From Bifidobacterium sp. 7101 (GTDB taxonomy: Bacteria > Actinomycetota > Actinomycetes > Actinomycetales > Bifidobacteriaceae), in the NCBI RefSeq assembly GCF_000499285.1, contig NZ_AWUN01000004.1:62001-126000 (forward strand): a stretch of DNA of 64,000 nt, in the 5' to 3' direction. Positions within the stretch are counted from its first letter, which is position 1; each line of letters opens with the position of its first letter. The notes under the pieces are model-generated. The model saw only the letters and a program-made list of their open reading frames with translations. It was not told the DNA's origin and did not search any database. The translations under genes and the position numbers were made by a program. This document shows, piece by piece, positions 1 through 9,299 of this stretch.

Positions 1-1
1 C

Positions 2-988
<987 letters not shown>

Positions 989-1069
989 GCATATGCTGTA
1001 ATGAGAGTCATGGCTCCGGATCGGCTTGGCTGGTCCGGAGCCAATTATCATCGAACAGGAAGGACCCGC

Positions 1070-2095
1070 ATGCTGTCATTCGTCAACGACTATTCCGAGG
1101 GCGCCCACCCCGAAGTCCTGCAGCGGCTGATCGACACCAACATGGAGCACCTTCCCGGCTATGGCAAGGATCGATACTGCCTGTCCGCTGCTCAGAAGAT
1201 CGCCCAGGCCTGTGGCTGTCCCCAGGCCCAGGTCTATTTCCTGGCCGGTGGAACCCAGACCAACCAAGTCGTCACCTCCTGCCTGTTGAAGTCATACCAG
1301 GGAGTGGTCGCCGCGGACACGGGCCATGTCAACGTCCACGAGGCCGGTGCCATTGAAGCAATAGGCCACAAGGTCCTGACCATCCCCGGCGAACAGGGCA
1401 AGATTCTTGCAGAGGATCTCAAGGCCTTCCTGAATGGCTTCTACGCCGACGAAAACCATGAACAGATGGTCTTCCCAGGCATGGTTTACATTTCCCACCC
1501 CACCGAATATGGAACCCTCTACACCCGTCAAGAACTGGAGGACCTTTCGCAAATCTGTCGGGAACACAAGATTCCGCTCTACCTGGACGGGGCCAGGCTG
1601 GGGTACGGACTGGTGGCCCCCGGAACCGACGTTGACCTGACGGACATAGCCCGTCTCTGCGATGTTTTTTACATCGGTGGAACCAAGGTCGGTGCACTCT
1701 GCGGCGAAGCGGTGGTCTTCCCCAGGGGGAATGCTCCCGAGCATTTCAGCACCATGATCAAAAGGAGGGGTGCACTCCTGGCCAAGGGAAGGCTCCTGGG
1801 GGTGCAGTTCGATGCCCTCTTTACCGACGACCTCTACTCACGAATCAGCCGCAACGCCATACGGACGGCAGCGATGATCAAGAAGGCCCTGCGGGAGAAG
1901 GGATATCAGATCGTCATGGACTCCCCCACCAATCAGACCTTCGTCCGCCTGGACAATGAGCGCATGGAGGAGCTGTCCAAACAGGTCGCCTTCGATTTCT
2001 GGGAACGCAGCGATGCCACCCACACCGTGATCCGGCTGGCCACCTCCTGGGCGACAACAGTCGAAGACACCCAGGCTCTGATCAATTTGCTGTAA
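1070..2095 (+). CDS. Low-specificity L-threonine aldolase / beta-eliminating lyase family
   Basis: PLP-dependent fold-type I enzyme of the threonine aldolase family, predicted to split L-threonine or allo-threonine into glycine and acetaldehyde in the cytosol. 341 residues, the normal family length. The motif YLDGARLGYGL supplies the Asp that contacts the PLP ring, and the lysine in YIGGTKVGAL is the Schiff-base residue. The frame is open from 1001, but ATG 1070 is preceded by GGAAGGACC and starts at the conserved N-terminus (MLSFVNDYSEG), so it is preferred. Transcribed in the same direction as pntB and the alcohol dehydrogenase; no shared function with them is obvious. Substrate within the family is not certain. 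Confidence 0.85.
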   Translation: MLSFVNDYSEGAHPEVLQRLIDTNMEHLPGYGKDRYCLSAAQKIAQACGCPQAQVYFLAGGTQTNQVVTSCLLKSYQGVVAADTGHVNVHEAGAIEAIGHKVLTIPGEQGKILAEDLKAFLNGFYADENHEQMVFPGMVYISHPTEYGTLYTRQELEDLSQICREHKIPLYLDGARLGYGLVAPGTDVDLTDIARLCDVFYIGGTKVGALCGEAVVFPRGNAPEHFSTMIKRRGALLAKGRLLGVQFDALFTDDLYSRISRNAIRTAAMIKKALREKGYQIVMDSPTNQTFVRLDNERMEELSKQVAFDFWERSDATHTVIRLATSWATTVEDTQALINLL

Positions 2096-2168
2096 AAGCC
2101 GCTCAAGCTAAACCCAAGCAAATCAAAGCCATCCTCTCCCCTGTTGGTCATCCTTAGGGGAGGGGTAT

Positions 2169-2189
2169 TCGTATTTATACGAGAATTTT
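2169..2189 (+). terminator. Weak hairpin after threonine aldolase gene
   Basis: TCGTAT and ATACGA form a short AT-rich inverted repeat (2169-2182) followed by GAATTTTT. It could end the upstream transcript, but the stem is short and its loop very tight, so support is modest. Confidence 0.3.
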
Positions 2190-2221
2190 TCATCCGTCCC
2201 GTAAACACGGCCAATCCCACA

Positions 2222-2239
2222 TTGTTGGACATATCACAC
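2222..2239. promoter_or_regulatory. Possible Rex-like redox operator upstream of alcohol dehydrogenase
   Basis: TTGTTG-GACATA-TCACAC has the 6-6-6 layout of the Rex site TTGTGA-N6-TCACAA and matches 9 of its 12 defined bases. It lies about 115 bp before the alcohol dehydrogenase start. Rex represses NADH-oxidising genes such as adh in many Gram-positives, so the context fits. The match is imperfect and no rex gene is visible here, so this is a suggestion only. Confidence 0.25.
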
Positions 2240-2355
2240 TCGTTCGGGTGAGTGCGAAGCTGGTCTTCAGTAAGATTTTTATTGCAACGATGCTGATGCA
2301 CACACCTCCGCTCTGAGCATAGGGGCGGAAATGCTTCAACGATGAAAGGAAACTT

Positions 2356-3405
2356 ATGAAAGCCGTTGTTTTCGAACAATTCAACACCTTCCCCACCCTC
2401 AAGGAAGTGCCGGAGCCGACCCCTGGAAGCGGCGAAGTTCTGCTCAAGGTGGCTGGGGCAGGTTGCTGCCATTCTGACGTCTCCGTCTTCCAGGACTACA
2501 CCCCAGAAACTGGGAGCCACACCAAGCCTCCATTCATTCTGGGGCACGAAACCACCGGCTGGGTCGAAGAGGTAGGACCCGATGTCACGGGCTTCAAGAA
2601 GGGTGATGCCTACATCGTCTATGGGCCCACCGGATGCGGTCACTGCCCTCACTGCGTGGCCGGCCAGGAGAACTACTGCTCCAGCGCCGCGACCAATAAG
2701 TCACTGGCCCTGGGTCTGGGACGCGACGGCGGCATGGCTGAATACATGACTGTCCCTGCCCGCAACCTGGTGCCTCTGGGCGATGCGGATCCAATCGGCG
2801 CAGCACCCCTGGCTGATGCGGCCCTGACTCCCTACCACGCCATACGCGCTGCCATGCCACACCTGAACGGCGGTGGAAAGTACGCTCTGGTCATTGGCCT
2901 AGGCGGACTGGGCCAGATCGCCATTCAGATTCTGCACGCTCTGACCGGCGCCACCGTGATTGCCACCGACACCAAACCAGAGGCTCTAGCCAAGGCTGAG
3001 GCCAAGGGTGCCATTCCCGTTATGAGCGACGAGCACCAGGTGGAGAACATCAGGAAGATCACCCATGGCGAGGGCGTGGACGCCGCCTTCGATTTCGTGG
3101 GTGTTGCCCCGACCATTGCTGCCGCACAGGCTTCAGGTGGCCCGGGATCCCGGGTGACCGTGGTCGGCATCGCCGGCGGCAAGGCGGAATACGACTGGTA
3201 CTCCAAGCCCTGGGAGCAGGAGCTGCTTGGCGTTTACTGGGGCTCCATCCCTGAGCTCTACGATGTGGCCAACATGTACCGCAACGGCCAGATCGAGACC
3301 GAAATCGAAACCTACTCGCTGGACAATGCCCTGGATGCCTACCACAAGCTGGTCGACAACAAGCTCTCGGCCAGGGCTGTTATAGTGCCCCACACCAAGG
3401 CCTGA
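2356..3405 (+). CDS. Zinc-dependent alcohol dehydrogenase (MDR family)
   Basis: Medium-chain, NAD(P)-dependent alcohol dehydrogenase interconverting alcohols and aldehydes or ketones; in a fermentative bacterium it would regenerate NAD+. 349 residues, standard for the family. Catalytic zinc ligands appear in CCHSDV and GHETTGWVEEVG. The structural zinc site is the four-cysteine cluster in GCGHCPHCVAGQENYC. The Rossmann motif is GLGGLGQIAIQ. A good ribosome site (GAAAGGAAAC) precedes ATG 2356. It stands alone, with 260 bp upstream that hold a possible Rex-like operator and about 220 bp downstream that hold repeats. Overall it resembles actinobacterial Adh enzymes of the AdhA type; the substrate cannot be assigned. 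Confidence 0.9.
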   Translation: MKAVVFEQFNTFPTLKEVPEPTPGSGEVLLKVAGAGCCHSDVSVFQDYTPETGSHTKPPFILGHETTGWVEEVGPDVTGFKKGDAYIVYGPTGCGHCPHCVAGQENYCSSAATNKSLALGLGRDGGMAEYMTVPARNLVPLGDADPIGAAPLADAALTPYHAIRAAMPHLNGGGKYALVIGLGGLGQIAIQILHALTGATVIATDTKPEALAKAEAKGAIPVMSDEHQVENIRKITHGEGVDAAFDFVGVAPTIAAAQASGGPGSRVTVVGIAGGKAEYDWYSKPWEQELLGVYWGSIPELYDVANMYRNGQIETEIETYSLDNALDAYHKLVDNKLSARAVIVPHTKA

Positions 3406-3464
3406 TTTCCCCTTGATTGTAGACGGAGAAGCGACTCATCTATCAGCCGGACTTAAGCACAATC

Positions 3465-3519
3465 AGATTTAAGTACTGTTATTTAGATTTAAGTACTGTT
3501 ATTTAAGTTCTGTTAGATT
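3465..3519. repeat. 20-bp perfect tandem repeat with degenerate third copy
   Basis: The unit AGATTTAAGTACTGTTATTT occurs twice back to back (3465-3484 and 3485-3504). A partial, diverged third copy follows (AAGTTCTGTTAGATT, 3505-3519). The block is AT-rich, sits between convergent genes and encodes nothing I can see. Confidence 0.8.
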
Positions 3520-3550
3520 CATCTGCTGACACTATTCTCCGCCTATATGC

Positions 3551-3598
3551 GCAGCGGCCTGTCAAGGTCTTGCCATAAAGGCCATGGCAGGCCGCTGC
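3551..3598. terminator. Large inverted repeat between convergent genes
   Basis: GCAGCGGCCTG (3551-3561) and CAGGCCGCTGC (3588-3598) are perfect 11-bp complements around a 26-base spacer that has its own TGCCAT/ATGGCA pairing. It lies between the stops of the alcohol dehydrogenase (+) and the sensor kinase (-). A role as a bidirectional terminator is likely from position, although no U-run follows on either side. Confidence 0.55.
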
Positions 3599-3629
3599 AT
3601 CTTACCAAACGGTCGCAAAACCACGTTAT

Positions 3630-4535
3630 TCATAGTTCCTTCGGTTGAGGAACATCACTAAGTAGCAAGTGGACCAAGAAAATACCCTTGCTGGATTCCA
3701 GCCTCATAGAGCCCCCGAGTGAATCCACCAGGGAGTCAACAATGCTCAGACCCAGGCCTGTGCTTCTGATCTTGGTCCGTGATTGGTCGTCGGTCTGGAA
3801 ACGTTCCATGAGCCTGTCCACATCGACGGCCCCGCCCTTGGTTTTGTTGCCGAAGTCCAGACGGATCCGCCCATCTTCACCCTTGTTCAGTTCAACCCAG
3901 GCTGATTCCTCAGCATACTTGAGCCAGTTGCCGATCAGGTTCTGAATTATTCGACTCATCATGGTCTGGTCCGTCGTAATTTCCACATTAGTTTCAATTC
4001 TGGGCTTCACCGTGACGGACCGCGCAGTCAGCGAATCGAAAGCGCTGAAGAGCTCCTGCTGAACCAGTTCCGATAGGTTCACCCGGGTCAGATCCAGGCT
4101 CACACTCTTCTCTTGGATCAGATTGAAATCCATCAGGTAATGCAGATAGTGATCCACTGACTGCAGGTTGTTGAGGATCTTGCCCAATTGCTCCTGATCA
4201 GCCGATCCTTCCTTGAGCAGCTGGGCGTATCCCCTGGCCACGGTCAGCGGGGTCTTGATGTCATGGGTTAGGTTGGTCAGCATCTGCCGGACTTGCTTGT
4301 TCTGCTCAGCATGAGTGATCTGCAGCCGTCTGGTCTTGTTCAGAACGGCGTTGATCCTATCCGCCAGAGTGCGGATGAGCCCGATATTGGACCCAGTGGT
4401 TACCAAGGCATTAGTGTCGGCATGGTTGATGAAGTCCAGATCATCACTGATCCGTTTGAGGTCGGTAGTCAGCATTATCAGGCCAATCGCCAGGACGAGG
4501 ACGACAAGACCCAGAACAAGTGCAACCACCTTCAC
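3630..4535 (-). CDS. Two-component sensor histidine kinase, intramembrane-sensing type
   Basis: 301-residue membrane kinase. One strong hydrophobic segment (residues about 3-23) is followed at once by a linker and the dimerisation domain, so there is no sizeable extracellular sensor. The H-box LTNLTHDIKTPL carries phospho-acceptor His91. N-box asparagines lie at about 199-203 and the ATP-lid G-box STGLGLSI at 258-265. GTG start with GGAGGTGA just upstream. It follows the response regulator by 50 bp and is surely co-transcribed. The divergent ABC exporter next door is the usual target of this kind of pair, which in Firmicutes and actinobacteria senses peptide antibiotics or envelope stress; that role is inferred. 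Confidence 0.88.
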   Translation of the reverse strand: MKVVALVLGLVVLVLAIGLIMLTTDLKRISDDLDFINHADTNALVTTGSNIGLIRTLADRINAVLNKTRRLQITHAEQNKQVRQMLTNLTHDIKTPLTVARGYAQLLKEGSADQEQLGKILNNLQSVDHYLHYLMDFNLIQEKSVSLDLTRVNLSELVQQELFSAFDSLTARSVTVKPRIETNVEITTDQTMMSRIIQNLIGNWLKYAEESAWVELNKGEDGRIRLDFGNKTKGGAVDVDRLMERFQTDDQSRTKIRSTGLGLSIVDSLVDSLGGSMRLESSKGIFLVHLLLSDVPQPKEL

Positions 4536-4585
4536 GGATTCACCTCCGACGACCCCTTATTCATCGTTATTCCCTCCGTGTGAAT

Positions 4586-5278
4586 TCAAACCAGGCGAAC
4601 GCCGATGCCCCAGACCGACACGATGTAGCGTTGACTGCCGGCGTATCTGTTCAAACTGGTTCGTAAGGTGCTCAGATGCACATTGAGAGTATTTTCGGCA
4701 TTGATGTATGGCTGGTTCCAAACCTGTCGATAGAGGTCCTCCTTCTCGAAAACCCGATGTGGATGGTCCATCAGAAGCTCAAGGATGGCGAATTCCTTAC
4801 GCGCCAGTTCGACCCGGTGTCCATCAACGCTGACCGTGTGCTCCATCCGGTCCAGCTCAATCCCCTCGAAACAAATCTTGGCATCGGATTCACCTGCTGG
4901 ATCCGCATCCGCTTTCAGTGCCCCGGATTGGCGCAGCTGGACCTGGACACGAGCGCGAAGCTCGTCGATGTCAAAAGGCTTGGTCACATAATCATTGGCG
5001 CCCTGCTCCAAGAGGCTGACGGTCCTGGTCTTGTCCTGGATGGCCGTGAGGATGATGACCGGCACCGACGAGATACGTCGAATGGCTTTGAGGACACTGT
5101 CCCCGGTGACTACAGGGAGCATCAGGTCAAGAAGAATCAGGTCGGGTTCCTCCTGCTGGAAGCGGTCTAAGGCCTGGGCGCCCGTCGTCTCCTGGATGAT
5201 CCGATAGGTCCCGCCCAGCACATCCTTGAGCAGGGACTGGATGTCCTCCTGATCCTCCACGACCAGAATCGTCGGCAT
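4586..5278 (-). CDS. OmpR-family response regulator
   Basis: 230 residues. The receiver domain (about 1-115) has the acidic pocket VVEDQED, phospho-acceptor Asp51 in LLDLMLP and the conserved lysine in YVTKPFD (about 100). The C-terminal winged-helix domain (about 130-230) has ELARKEFAILELL and NTLNVHLSTLRTSL. First gene of a two-gene operon with the kinase. The 157-bp gap to the divergent ABC transporter holds spaced TTCTTA repeats that are good candidates for its binding sites. Ligand and exact regulon are unknown. Confidence 0.92.
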   Translation of the reverse strand: MPTILVVEDQEDIQSLLKDVLGGTYRIIQETTGAQALDRFQQEEPDLILLDLMLPVVTGDSVLKAIRRISSVPVIILTAIQDKTRTVSLLEQGANDYVTKPFDIDELRARVQVQLRQSGALKADADPAGESDAKICFEGIELDRMEHTVSVDGHRVELARKEFAILELLMDHPHRVFEKEDLYRQVWNQPYINAENTLNVHLSTLRTSLNRYAGSQRYIVSVWGIGVRLV

Positions 5279-5358
5279 ACTTTCTTCCTTTCGCAGGTCA
5301 CTCTCATGTTACTGAAGTCGTCTAACGAGGCCGATCTCGCCCAATCGGATTTATGAAA

Positions 5359-5391
5359 TTCTTAATGATTTCTTAGCCGAGCACTTAAGAA
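5359..5391. promoter_or_regulatory. Candidate response-regulator binding repeats
   Basis: TTCTTA at 5359-5364 and again at 5370-5375 gives an 11-bp, one-helical-turn direct repeat, typical of OmpR-family dimers. An inverted copy TAAGAA lies at 5386-5391. The block sits midway between the divergent regulator and ABC exporter genes, where it could control both. This is inference from spacing and position. Confidence 0.45.
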
Positions 5392-5435
5392 AGGCATTTT
5401 AGATTCTCTGATAGCGACATAGAGAAGGGAACCCC

Positions 5436-6368
5436 ATGGACGATACCATTCTGGATATTAGCCATGTCAGCAAACGGTTCGGCCGCTTCCAAGCACTGGA
5501 CGATCTCAGCCTCTCCATAAACAAGGGCGAGATCTACGGGCTGATCGGCGAGAACGGCGCTGGCAAAACCACCCTGATGCGTCTGATCACCGGACTGTCC
5601 CCCATACAAAAGGGGAGCATAAGGCTGATGGGGCACACGATTGGCAAGAACAGCCGGATACTAAGCAGGATAGGCTCAATCATTGAGGCCCCGGCTGCCT
5701 TCAAAAAACTCACCGTCAGCCAGAACATGAAACTGACAGCCATCCAGCACGGGCTGGCCGACGGCAAGGCCATCGATCAGACCATCGACTTCGTCGGCCT
5801 GAGCGAAAAGGCCAAGACTCGGGCCGGTCACCTCTCTCTGGGCCAGCGTCAACGCTTGGGTCTGGCCATGGCCATCCTCACCCGACCCGATTTCCTGATT
5901 CTGGACGAGCCCATCAACGGCCTGGACCCGGCAGGAATCATGGAATTCAGAACACTCCTGGACAAGCTCAACAAGGAGCGCCAGACGACCATTCTCATCT
6001 CCAGTCACATTCTGAGCGAACTTTACCTGGTCTCCTCCCGGTTCGGATTCATCAGCCACGGCCGCCTGATCAAGGAGGTAGACAAGGATGAACTGGATCG
6101 GATCAATCAGAATGGACTGTTGATCGACGTGGACCAGAGTTCCAAGGCCGCCATGATCCTGGATCGCGAGGGAATCGGCCCCTTCCAAGTCCTTGACGAC
6201 CATCAGATTCTGATCAAGCAGGGGAATCTGGAACCGGGCCCCATCAACAGACTTCTGGTTCAGGAAGGCATCCTGGTCAATCAAATCAACCAGCAGAAGG
6301 GATCGCTGGAGGAATATTTCGCAGATCTGCTGAACAAGGACTCTCAAGAGTCGAGGAGACAACAATGA
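5436..6368 (+). CDS. ABC transporter ATP-binding protein (bacitracin/lantibiotic-immunity type)
   Basis: 310-residue ATPase of the BcrA/NatA type that powers a separate membrane subunit. Walker A is GENGAGKTT, the signature is LSLGQRQRLG and Walker B is FLILDEPINGLDPAG. The C-terminal about 90 residues are the extension usual in exporters of this class. The start ATG has GAAGGGA in front. The stop overlaps the permease start by 4 bp, giving translational coupling. Its place opposite a two-component system suggests export of, or immunity to, a cell-wall-active compound. Confidence 0.9.
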   Translation: MDDTILDISHVSKRFGRFQALDDLSLSINKGEIYGLIGENGAGKTTLMRLITGLSPIQKGSIRLMGHTIGKNSRILSRIGSIIEAPAAFKKLTVSQNMKLTAIQHGLADGKAIDQTIDFVGLSEKAKTRAGHLSLGQRQRLGLAMAILTRPDFLILDEPINGLDPAGIMEFRTLLDKLNKERQTTILISSHILSELYLVSSRFGFISHGRLIKEVDKDELDRINQNGLLIDVDQSSKAAMILDREGIGPFQVLDDHQILIKQGNLEPGPINRLLVQEGILVNQINQQKGSLEEYFADLLNKDSQESRRQQ

Positions 6369-7141
6369 TTAACCAGATCAGGGCCGACTTTTACAGGCAG
6401 CGACGCTCCATCGGCATGTTGATTCTGCTGATTGCCACTGTGGCCCTCGGCATAGTGGCCACATGGTGCAAGACGACCATAGGAATTAGCACTGGGGGCG
6501 AAGAATACGATCATAAACTGATGGAAATCGAAGGCCAAAGCTGGACCATCAGGACTGGCCTGCAAGTGGGTGTCGCCTCCGCCTCATCTCTAATTTACTT
6601 TTACATCGCGGTCTTTGTTATCGTCATTGGTGCGGAATACAGCCAGCACACCTTGAAGAACACGCTGACATCGGGAATCTCGCGGATACAGTTCATCCTG
6701 GGCAAGTACGTGACCATCCTGACTGACATCATCCTTCTGACCCTGTGCTACTTCATCACTATTCTGCTGACCGGACTAGCCCTGGGAAGGAAGACTGGGG
6801 CCGGCTGGGGCATTTTGTGCACGGATGTCGCTGTCATGACCCTATCAGTCAGCTTCTGCATTTCCGTCATCATCAGCCTGGGCATCGTCCTGTTGATCAT
6901 TACCAAATCCCTGGTCATTCCAGCGGTGGTGATTGTGATATGGCCCATTCTGATCGGCATCGTGGAGTTCACTGCGAAATGGAAATGGCTGAAATACTTC
7001 GACTTCGTCGGGTTCGGCGAACAGATTGTCTTGAACACTCTGACGGCCGATCAGGTCTGGATCTATGCCGGAGTATCCATGGGCGTGGTCCTGGTGGCTA
7101 TCTTCGGGTCGGCTCTGATCATATCCAAGCAGGAGATCTAA
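6365..7141 (+). CDS. ABC-2 type transporter permease
   Basis: 258-residue integral membrane partner of the preceding ATPase. About six hydrophobic segments are visible: a first near residue 15-35, then a group from about 75 to the C-terminus, including IYFYIAVFVIVIGAEYS. The motif QHTLKNTLTSGISRIQFILGK (after segment 2) is the cytoplasmic coupling region typical of ABC-2 exporters of the YxdM/NatB kind. It begins inside the ATPase stop codon and ends tail-to-tail with the glycosyltransferase gene, sharing 4 bp. Substrate unknown. Confidence 0.82.
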   Translation: MINQIRADFYRQRRSIGMLILLIATVALGIVATWCKTTIGISTGGEEYDHKLMEIEGQSWTIRTGLQVGVASASSLIYFYIAVFVIVIGAEYSQHTLKNTLTSGISRIQFILGKYVTILTDIILLTLCYFITILLTGLALGRKTGAGWGILCTDVAVMTLSVSFCISVIISLGIVLLIITKSLVIPAVVIVIWPILIGIVEFTAKWKWLKYFDFVGFGEQIVLNTLTADQVWIYAGVSMGVVLVAIFGSALIISKQEI

Positions 7142-8325
7142 GCGGGGTTGGATTGCACCTGGTCCGGCTCTTGATCGCTGACGGCCTGCACAGCCATATG
7201 GGCAAAGGCCCTGACGGAGGTATCCAGAGAGTAGTGTTCCTTGGCATGTTCGGCATAGCGTCTAGACCAGACTGCTAGGACATCAGGATGGTCTATCCAC
7301 CAATCGATTTGCTCAGCCAGGGATCGGGCCCTGCCGACCGGGAAGAGCGAGTGCTGCGTCAGGGCGAAGTGTCCTGCGGCGCTCAGATCAGACTGGGCGA
7401 TGATCGGGACTGCGCCGCAGGCCATCCCCTCCAGGACGCTGACGGATTCCAGATCCGCGATAGACGGGTGAACCAGCAGGTCGGTCTGCCTGAGCAGATC
7501 AGGCATGGTCGCGTTCTGATGGAATCCAATCGAAACCTGCATGCCGGCCAGCTGCCGGGCGGCTTCCATTCTCAGCCGGCGCTCCATAGGACCTGTACCT
7601 GCTATGGTCAAGCGAATCCTGTATTTGTTCCTGCACAAGGCCAAGGCACGGATCAGGGTCAGATGATCCTTTTCCCGAGCCAGCCTGCCAGAGGCCACGA
7701 CCTGGATCAACCGACCGGATCGCTGCCGCTCGTATCGGCCCCTCTCATATCGGTTACCGGGGTTGAACCTAGGCTGGTACCCGTTGGATATGACATGCAG
7801 ACGGGCCCTGTACCCATGCGAGCGCAGCAGATCGGCCGTCAGCTGGGTGGGAACGTGGATGTGCCCGACATGATCGTAAAGCCAGAACCGAAACAGCCTG
7901 TAGATGGCCGCATCCACCCCGGGCAGCCAGCGTAATGGGCCTGCAGAATAGGTTATGTTTTCAGGTTGGATGTGAAACCCGGCGGTCACCGGTATACCCA
8001 TGGACCTGGCCTGCGCCAGGGCGGCGCGGCCGAAGGCGAAAGGTTCGTAGATATGGACCAGGTCCACACCGGCAAAGGCTCTTCGGAAGAGTTCCGGATC
8101 GGCACGAGCGAAGCTCATCTGCTGCCTGGCCGCCACTGCGGATACCAAAGGAATGCGATGCACCCGTGCCGGATAGTCGGTAGATCCCACTCCCACCAGA
8201 CGGACCTGGTGTCCAAGCGCCTCCAGACCCTGGGCGTATTGGATGGCGGAGTTGGAAGTCCCGTTGCCCCTGTTGCCGAAGGAATCCAGGACCAGGGCCA
8301 GCGTCAGGCTATCATGATCCCTCAT
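7138..8325 (-). CDS. Family 4 glycosyltransferase
   Basis: 395-residue GT-B fold enzyme transferring a sugar from a nucleotide- or phospho-sugar donor. The N-terminal half shows the acceptor-side loop GNRGNGTSNS and the HIYEPFAFGR region. The C-terminal half shows VVASGRLAREKD (donor-domain start) and the E-x7-E-like ESVSVLEGMACGAVP typical of GT4 retaining enzymes. A strong site GGAGGGAAGG precedes ATG 8325. It lies 77 bp after the second metQ in the same direction and may be read through from the methionine operon, but a biochemical link is not apparent. Donor and acceptor cannot be predicted; a mannosyltransferase acting on glycolipid is one possibility. Confidence 0.8.
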   Translation of the reverse strand: MRDHDSLTLALVLDSFGNRGNGTSNSAIQYAQGLEALGHQVRLVGVGSTDYPARVHRIPLVSAVAARQQMSFARADPELFRRAFAGVDLVHIYEPFAFGRAALAQARSMGIPVTAGFHIQPENITYSAGPLRWLPGVDAAIYRLFRFWLYDHVGHIHVPTQLTADLLRSHGYRARLHVISNGYQPRFNPGNRYERGRYERQRSGRLIQVVASGRLAREKDHLTLIRALALCRNKYRIRLTIAGTGPMERRLRMEAARQLAGMQVSIGFHQNATMPDLLRQTDLLVHPSIADLESVSVLEGMACGAVPIIAQSDLSAAGHFALTQHSLFPVGRARSLAEQIDWWIDHPDVLAVWSRRYAEHAKEHYSLDTSVRAFAHMAVQAVSDQEPDQVQSNPA

Positions 8326-8402
8326 CAGCCTTCCCTCCGCTGTACATCATTAGCAGGCTTGGGCCGGACCAAGACAGGGCGACGACCCGATTGCACCCAC
8401 TA

Positions 8403-9266
8403 TTAGTAGGAGAAGGCCGGGACGGCCGCACCGCGGTAATAGCGGTTGATGGCATCGGCCACATATCGACTGTGGTAGGCGGAAACCAGGGACTTGTAGG
8501 CGGGGTCGTTCTTGTCGGCCTGCCTGGCCACGATGATGTTGACATAAGGGTGATTGGCAGGCGATTTCAGATCGCCGGGCACCTGGTAGATGGCATCCTG
8601 GATTTTCATGCCGGCATCCAGGATGAAATTGGTGTTGGTGATGCCGGCCGCATAGTCGGGTAGAACCTTGACGATTCCCGGTGGATCGACCTGGTCCAGG
8701 ACCAGCCCACGTGGGTTGTCGACGATGTCCTCTGGAACCGGCGTGGTGGCCTTGGGGTCTCGCAGACCGATCAGCCCGGCGCTGGCAAGCACCTTCAGGG
8801 AGCGGCCCAGATCGATGGGATCACTGGGTATAGCCAGACGCTCGCCATAGCCAATCTGGTCAACACTCCTGTACTTCTTTGAGTAGAGGTTAAGGGGTGA
8901 GATGTAGGTGTCGCCGATGGCTGCGAACCGGTACCCGTGCTGCTTGGACTCCTGCTCCAGAAAGGCGTAGTGCTGAAAGGCATTCAGGTCGATCTCCCCG
9001 TTGGACAGCGCCTGATTGGCGTAGCGCCCATATTGGAAGGACCGGAGCTTGATTTTTATGCCGGCCCGGCGTTGGTCCAACTCGTGCTGAACAGCCTTCC
9101 AGATTTCCTCGTCGGCATCGCCCACCAGGCCGATGCTGATCTCCCGCTGGCCACGTTCGGGCTGGTTGACCTTGACATAGGCCACGCCCATCAGGACGGC
9201 GACCACCAGGATGACGACCGAGACAGCCGCGAGCTCTCTCTTGGCTCTGGTTCTTCTGGTGCTCAT
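8403..9266 (-). CDS. metQ: Methionine ABC transporter substrate-binding protein, second copy
   Basis: 287 residues of the NlpA/MetQ family, which captures methionine outside the membrane and delivers it to MetNI. The N-terminus is basic (STRRTRAKR) followed by a hydrophobic stretch (about 12-30). It has no lipobox and no cysteine at all, so it is probably held by an uncleaved signal anchor rather than lipidated. Family hallmarks are EIDLNAFQHYAFL, ISPLNLYSKKY, IPSDPIDLGRSLKVL and YVNIIVARQ. It is a diverged tandem paralogue of the adjacent gene (spacing 33 bp) and the last member of metN-metI-metQ-metQ. Confidence 0.88.
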   Translation of the reverse strand: MSTRRTRAKRELAAVSVVILVVAVLMGVAYVKVNQPERGQREISIGLVGDADEEIWKAVQHELDQRRAGIKIKLRSFQYGRYANQALSNGEIDLNAFQHYAFLEQESKQHGYRFAAIGDTYISPLNLYSKKYRSVDQIGYGERLAIPSDPIDLGRSLKVLASAGLIGLRDPKATTPVPEDIVDNPRGLVLDQVDPPGIVKVLPDYAAGITNTNFILDAGMKIQDAIYQVPGDLKSPANHPYVNIIVARQADKNDPAYKSLVSAYHSRYVADAINRYYRGAAVPAFSY

Positions 9267-9299
9267 ATCCGTCCTCCTTCATTGCTGGAACCTATCGCA

